A stretch of 7,982 nucleotides of DNA, from the NCBI GenBank assembly GCA_030705945.1, contig JAUZPS010000200.1, positions 1-7,982 of the forward strand. Direction: 5' to 3'. This DNA is from Bacillota bacterium (GTDB lineage: Bacteria > Bacillota > Clostridia > Acetivibrionales > DSM-2933). The notes under the pieces are model-generated. The model was not told the origin of the DNA. It saw only the letters and a program-made list of their open reading frames with translations, and did no database searches. Numbering within the stretch: position 1 is the first letter of the stretch; each line of letters starts with the position of its first letter. The position numbers and the translations under genes are program-made. Positions 7,296 to 7,982 of the stretch are shown piece after piece.

Positions 7296-7754
7296 ATGGA
7301 AATTAAAGTTGGAGAGATAATAAGACTGAAACGGGAAGAAAAGAATTATGGACTTATTGATTTTGCCAAACAGGTGGGAATATCTCCAGGTTATCTTTCA
7401 CAACTGGAAAATGGACATAAAGCAAATCCTAAACTTGAAACAGTTCTGAAAATAATAAAGGAGCTTGATATTGACATAGATATGCTTCTGGGGCTTGATA
7501 ACCAAGATGAAAACTTACATATAAAGATTCCGTCGCTTTTAAAGCTGGTTTTAGCTAAGGACAGAAACTTTAAAGTCATGGAAGACAAAGAAATTTTAAA
7601 AAAGCTATGCAGTATTATCGATAAAGCCTTAGAAAGTAAATATCTTGTTGAGGATCAGGAACTCTATGCTTTATTTTTAGAAGATATTTATATTCAGATT
7701 GAAACTATATTAAAGAGGTACATGGCTCTTCAGATTATGAAATACAATATGTAA
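7296..7754 (+). CDS. XRE/SinR-type helix-turn-helix transcriptional regulator
   Basis: The 152-residue product has an N-terminal XRE-family DNA-binding domain (about residues 6-65). The recognition region ISPGYLSQLENGHKANP (29-45) followed by LETVLKIIKELDIDIDMLL resembles the DNA-binding half of SinR-like repressors. Residues 75-152 are predicted helical and charged, probably for dimerisation or partner binding; I do not recognise this part as a named domain. ATG 7296 is preferred because GGAGGG (7281-7286) lies 9 nt before it; the TTG at 7287 directly abuts that site. The target genes are unknown; autoregulation is plausible given the repeats upstream. The stop codon TAA (7752-7754) abuts a MITE-like repeat, so the C-terminus may have been altered by insertion. 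No antitoxin, phage or biofilm partner gene is visible next to it. Confidence 0.9.
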   Translation: MEIKVGEIIRLKREEKNYGLIDFAKQVGISPGYLSQLENGHKANPKLETVLKIIKELDIDIDMLLGLDNQDENLHIKIPSLLKLVLAKDRNFKVMEDKEILKKLCSIIDKALESKYLVEDQELYALFLEDIYIQIETILKRYMALQIMKYNM

Positions 7755-7854
7755 GGGCGTTTCAAAAAATTCCTTGTTCAAGTTTATGCGACGAAAACCC
7801 ACTATATCAAGTTTTTGAAACGACCAGTTGACCAGTTATTTTTTTGATACTACC
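7755..7854 (+). mobile_element. MITE-like ~100-bp repeat, copy 2
   Basis: This is the second copy of the repeat at 1667-1765, in the same orientation, with eight substitutions and three gapped positions. Terminal inverted repeats are AGGGCGTTTCAAAAAA (7754-7769) and TTTTTTGATACTACCT (7840-7855), 13 of 16 matching. The flanking triplets are TAA (7752-7754, the XRE stop codon) and TAT (7855-7857), an imperfect match for a 3-bp target duplication. The nested pairing GTTTCAAAA (7759-7767) with TTTTGAAAC (7813-7821) is kept. A local duplication ACCAGTTGACCAGTT (7823-7837) distinguishes it from copy 1. Confidence 0.65.
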
Positions 7855-7857
7855 TAT

Positions 7858-7941
7858 ATAAGTTGCGAAAAAGATTTTACATTAAAAATGCAGTTAATAC
7901 GTCTGCATTTTAATATCAAAGCTGAACTTTTCGCAACTTAT
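7858..7941. repeat. 84-bp long imperfect palindrome
   Basis: The outer arms ATAAGTTGCGAAAA (7858-7871) and TTTTCGCAACTTAT (7928-7941) match perfectly over 14 bp. The inner arms AAAATGCAG (7885-7893) and CTGCATTTT (7903-7911) match perfectly over 9 bp around a 9-nt loop. The intervening bases also align with a few mismatches and short bulges, so almost the whole segment folds as one hairpin. It starts 3 bp after MITE-like copy 2. It could be a separate small palindromic element or a bidirectional transcript-end structure; no U tract follows. Confidence 0.7.
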
Positions 7942-7982
7942 GAATCAAGGTATATATTTTGCAATTTAAAAAATGGATGTAA

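Noticed and set aside
1667..7854. The two repeats as a CRISPR array or composite transposon
   Set aside because: Only two copies 6 kb apart, with no regular spacing, no cas genes and no transposase between them; the enclosed genes are housekeeping.
7942..7982. Possible gene start near the right edge (ATGGATG at 7972-7978)
   Set aside because: The frame from ATG 7972 runs only three codons to the window end and no ribosome binding site precedes it; nothing can be supported.

Overview
This is an AT-rich (roughly mid-30s % GC by eye) chromosomal window from a Gram-positive, low-GC bacterium, most likely a member of the Clostridia. The signs are strong GGAGG-type ribosome binding sites, the radA-disA gene pair with a full-length 360-residue DisA, a type-2-like tyrosyl-tRNA synthetase, and a transglutaminase/DUF5050 surface-type protein of a kind common in clostridia. 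I cannot name the species from sequence alone.

Layout. Positions 1-1374 (+) hold the 3' part of a transglutaminase-like protein with a C-terminal DUF5050-like repeat region; its start lies outside the window. Positions 1375-1807 are a gene-poor convergent spacer that contains the first copy of a roughly 100-bp MITE-like repeat. Positions 1808-3064 (-) encode a membrane family-2 glycosyltransferase. It is transcribed divergently from radA (3264-4625, +), which is followed after 38 bp by disA (4664-5746, +) and after another 107 bp by tyrS (5854-7077, +). A perfect 15-bp stem-loop follows tyrS. A SinR/XRE-type helix-turn-helix regulator (7296-7754, +) comes next. Its stop codon abuts the second MITE-like copy (7755-7854), which is followed directly by an 84-bp long imperfect palindrome (7858-7941). 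The last 41 bases show no recognisable gene.

How the parts relate. RadA (branch-migration/recombination ATPase) and DisA (DNA-scanning di-adenylate cyclase) form the usual genome-integrity pair and look co-transcribed. TyrS may be read from the same transcript or from a weak promoter of its own; no T-box leader is visible. The glycosyltransferase and the transglutaminase-like protein are probably cell-envelope functions unrelated to the radA-disA unit. The regulator's target is unknown.

The most interesting non-coding material is the repeat pair with terminal inverted repeats, and the 3' end of the regulator gene. There, one repeat copy sits exactly at the stop codon, and the frame would stay open to the window edge if the element were removed. 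The coding genes themselves belong to known families, and I found no clear new multi-gene system.
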